Origin: an uncultured Clostridia bacterium
Lineage (GTDB): Bacteria > Bacillota > Clostridia > TANB77 > CAG-508
Assembly (NCBI GenBank): GCA_949280815.1
Contig: CASDJM010000017.1
Location: forward strand, 1-33,652
Length of the DNA: 33,652 bases
Reading direction: 5' to 3'
Under the pieces are notes generated by a model. It ran no database searches. It saw only the letters and a list, made by a program, of their open reading frames with translations, and had not been told where the DNA came from. Made by a program: the position numbers and the translations under genes. Positions 32,443 to 33,652 of the stretch are shown piece by piece; the stretch's first letter is position 1, and the number at the start of each line of letters is the position of its first letter.

Positions 32443-33194
32443 AAGAAAAAATACCGATGACAACATCAAGTCCAGATGAAAAACTGGGTAATAAAATGAA
32501 AATAGAACCAACGGTAAAACCTATGATAGAATAAGAGGTAGGGGCATAAAAATGTTCTAATAAAAATTTGGTTAGTTTCATAAAGCAAAAACTACCAAGA
32601 ATAACACCAATACCAAGTGGAATTAAAATAGGAAAATATAAACTAGAGACAGAGGTTAGATAAATACTATAAATTCCTAATAGCATTAAAATAATGGTAC
32701 TACTGACACCTGGGACAACAATACCGTACTGACATAAGAAAGCCACATAAGACTAGATAAGGAAAAGTAATATTTTCAAGTGTGTGAATTGCTAGCTTAT
32801 TTTCTAAGAAAATACAACTAATACCAATTGAAAGAGCAAGTAAAAAGAAAAACCAATAATAAGGTTTAGAAACTTGCTTTTTATTTATTTCTTTTAGCAA
32901 AGTGGGAATGCTTCCTAAAATCAGTCCTATAAAAATGGATTTTGTTTGAATTGGAAATTGGTAAAAAGAATAGTTTAAAATATTACCAAATAAAATAATA
33001 CCAAGACCAATACCTATTAAGATAGGAAAGAGAAATTTAAGATTATTTTTGATATCACAAAAAAAGTTTAAAATACTGTCTAAAAGTTTTTCATAAATTC
33101 CAAAAATGACACAAAAAATACCACTGCTAATACCAGGAAGGATGGCTCCACTACCAATAGCAACGCCTTTTAAGCAATTTAATAAAAATTTCAT
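32426..33194 (-). pseudogene. DUF368 (PopT-like polyprenyl-phosphate translocase) gene, frameshifted
   Basis: Two frames together give the whole DUF368 protein of about 255 residues. The first half starts MKFLLNCLKGVAIGSGAILP (ATG 33194 behind GAGGTG) and includes PGISSGIFCVIFGIYEKLLD; it ends at GFLMSV. After a one-base shift the second half continues GIVVPGVSSTIILMLLGIYS to the end at 32426. The two PG[IV]SSG/S repeats are the family's inverted-repeat motifs. About eight membrane segments are expected. DUF368 proteins recycle undecaprenyl phosphate to the cytoplasmic face for envelope synthesis. The break is an extra C within TACGGTA (32722-32728 on the plus strand as TACCGTA). It may be a true mutation or a sequence error. 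Confidence 0.75.
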
Positions 33195-33416
33195 TGGAAA
33201 CACCTCATTTCATTTATATGAACAAAATCAAATTAGATGATAAAAGATGAAATAAAAAAAGTTCCAGATTTCTTTTTTTTAATTATTTTAATAAAAATTT
33301 CAAAAAACAAAGTATACTCTTTATAGATTATTTAAGGTTGATATGTAAATAGAAAAATTTTCATTATATGCATATCATACTTAAAATTTAATAAACATTA
33401 TCAAGAGGTGCATGTT

Positions 33417-33536
33417 TTGAAAAAAGATGATATGAAAATATATTGTAAATTTAATAAAGAAAAACAGCCTATGATAAGGTTATTTGTAAAATGTTTTACG
33501 ATTTTACGCAAAAGAAATCTGATAATAAAAATATAA
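33417..33536 (+). CDS. Very small hypothetical ORF
   Basis: TTG start with GAGGTG 6 bases upstream (33405-33410), then KKDDMKIYCKFNKEKQPMIR and LFVKCFTILRKRN, 39 residues. Small proteins of this look often precede serine recombinase genes in clostridial elements, but nothing supports that here. The 3' part runs into the transposase scrap, so it may be truncated. Confidence 0.3.
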   Translation: MKKDDMKIYCKFNKEKQPMIRLFVKCFTILRKRNLIIKI

Positions 33537-33566
33537 AAAAAGAGCGGACAAAACATAAAGACTACC

Positions 33567-33652
33567 CTAATCTCTAAATAATCCCATTTCTATGTAGGTG
33601 TATAGAGTTTTAGAACATAGTTTTATTTCTTTATGATTTTCTAAAATTTGGT
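33567..33652 (-). pseudogene. Transposase scrap at the right edge (IS30-like)
   Basis: The minus strand, entering from the right edge, reads ILENHKEIKLCSKTLYTYIE and MGLFRD then stop. This resembles the helix-turn-helix of IS30-family transposases (TLYxYIxxGLF). The continuation expected in the family is lost. The rest may lie beyond the window. Confidence 0.4.

Overview
The window is AT-rich (about 30% GC in most genes) with strong AGGAGG-type ribosome binding sites and densely packed low-GC housekeeping genes. It contains spoIIID, DUF368, Asp23/Gls24 and ABC_trans_CmpB family genes. This points to a spore-forming or ancestrally spore-forming gut-type member of the Clostridia (Firmicutes). 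No rRNA, convincing tRNA or CRISPR array was seen.

Layout. 1-1878: the end of a surface protein with a C-type-lectin-like (formylglycine-generating-enzyme-like) fold. Its last 180 bases are abruptly GC-rich and look like the variable region of a diversity-generating retroelement (DGR) target; a decayed paralogue follows. 1980-6787: cysteine desulfurase, a COG2509 FAD enzyme, a CmpB-type membrane protein, an enolase 3' remnant and a DHH phosphoesterase. 6882-12035: the sporulation regulator gene spoIIID, split by a 4,848-bp element. The element carries a large serine recombinase, an AlbA_2 regulator, two unknown proteins and a candidate structured RNA. The two halves of spoIIID share a 17-bp core (16 of 17 identical) and rejoin in frame, so this looks like a skin-type (sigK-intervening) element sitting in a different sporulation gene.

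12141-16551: purH, an FxLYD-like anchored protein, an orphan promoter-to-terminator unit, a decayed second recombinase and a YhdF-type short-chain dehydrogenase. 17154-20166: an esterase / condensation-fold acyltransferase / DUF6320 membrane protein operon. 20316-21353: a GC-richer, probably acquired meso-diaminopimelate dehydrogenase with an internal 51-bp duplication. 21769-28571: rlmN, a P-loop/Asp23 fusion, cmk, plsC, typA, a small basic protein and trmR. 28641-30728 (minus): a large unrecognised protein with RelA/SpoT-synthetase-like motifs, lying between trmR and the U32 gene (trhP-like). 32426-33194 (minus): a frameshifted DUF368 (PopT-like) gene. The right edge holds a small ORF and a transposase scrap.

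Scattered between genes are short palindromic elements. Two are apparently identical 193-bp copies in opposite orientation, one is a 204-bp relative with the same core but different terminal repeats, and one is a solo end. The genes link into translation and RNA modification (rlmN, typA, trmR, trhP-like), envelope building (ddh, plsC, DUF368, Asp23), nucleotide metabolism (purH, cmk) and sporulation control (spoIIID).
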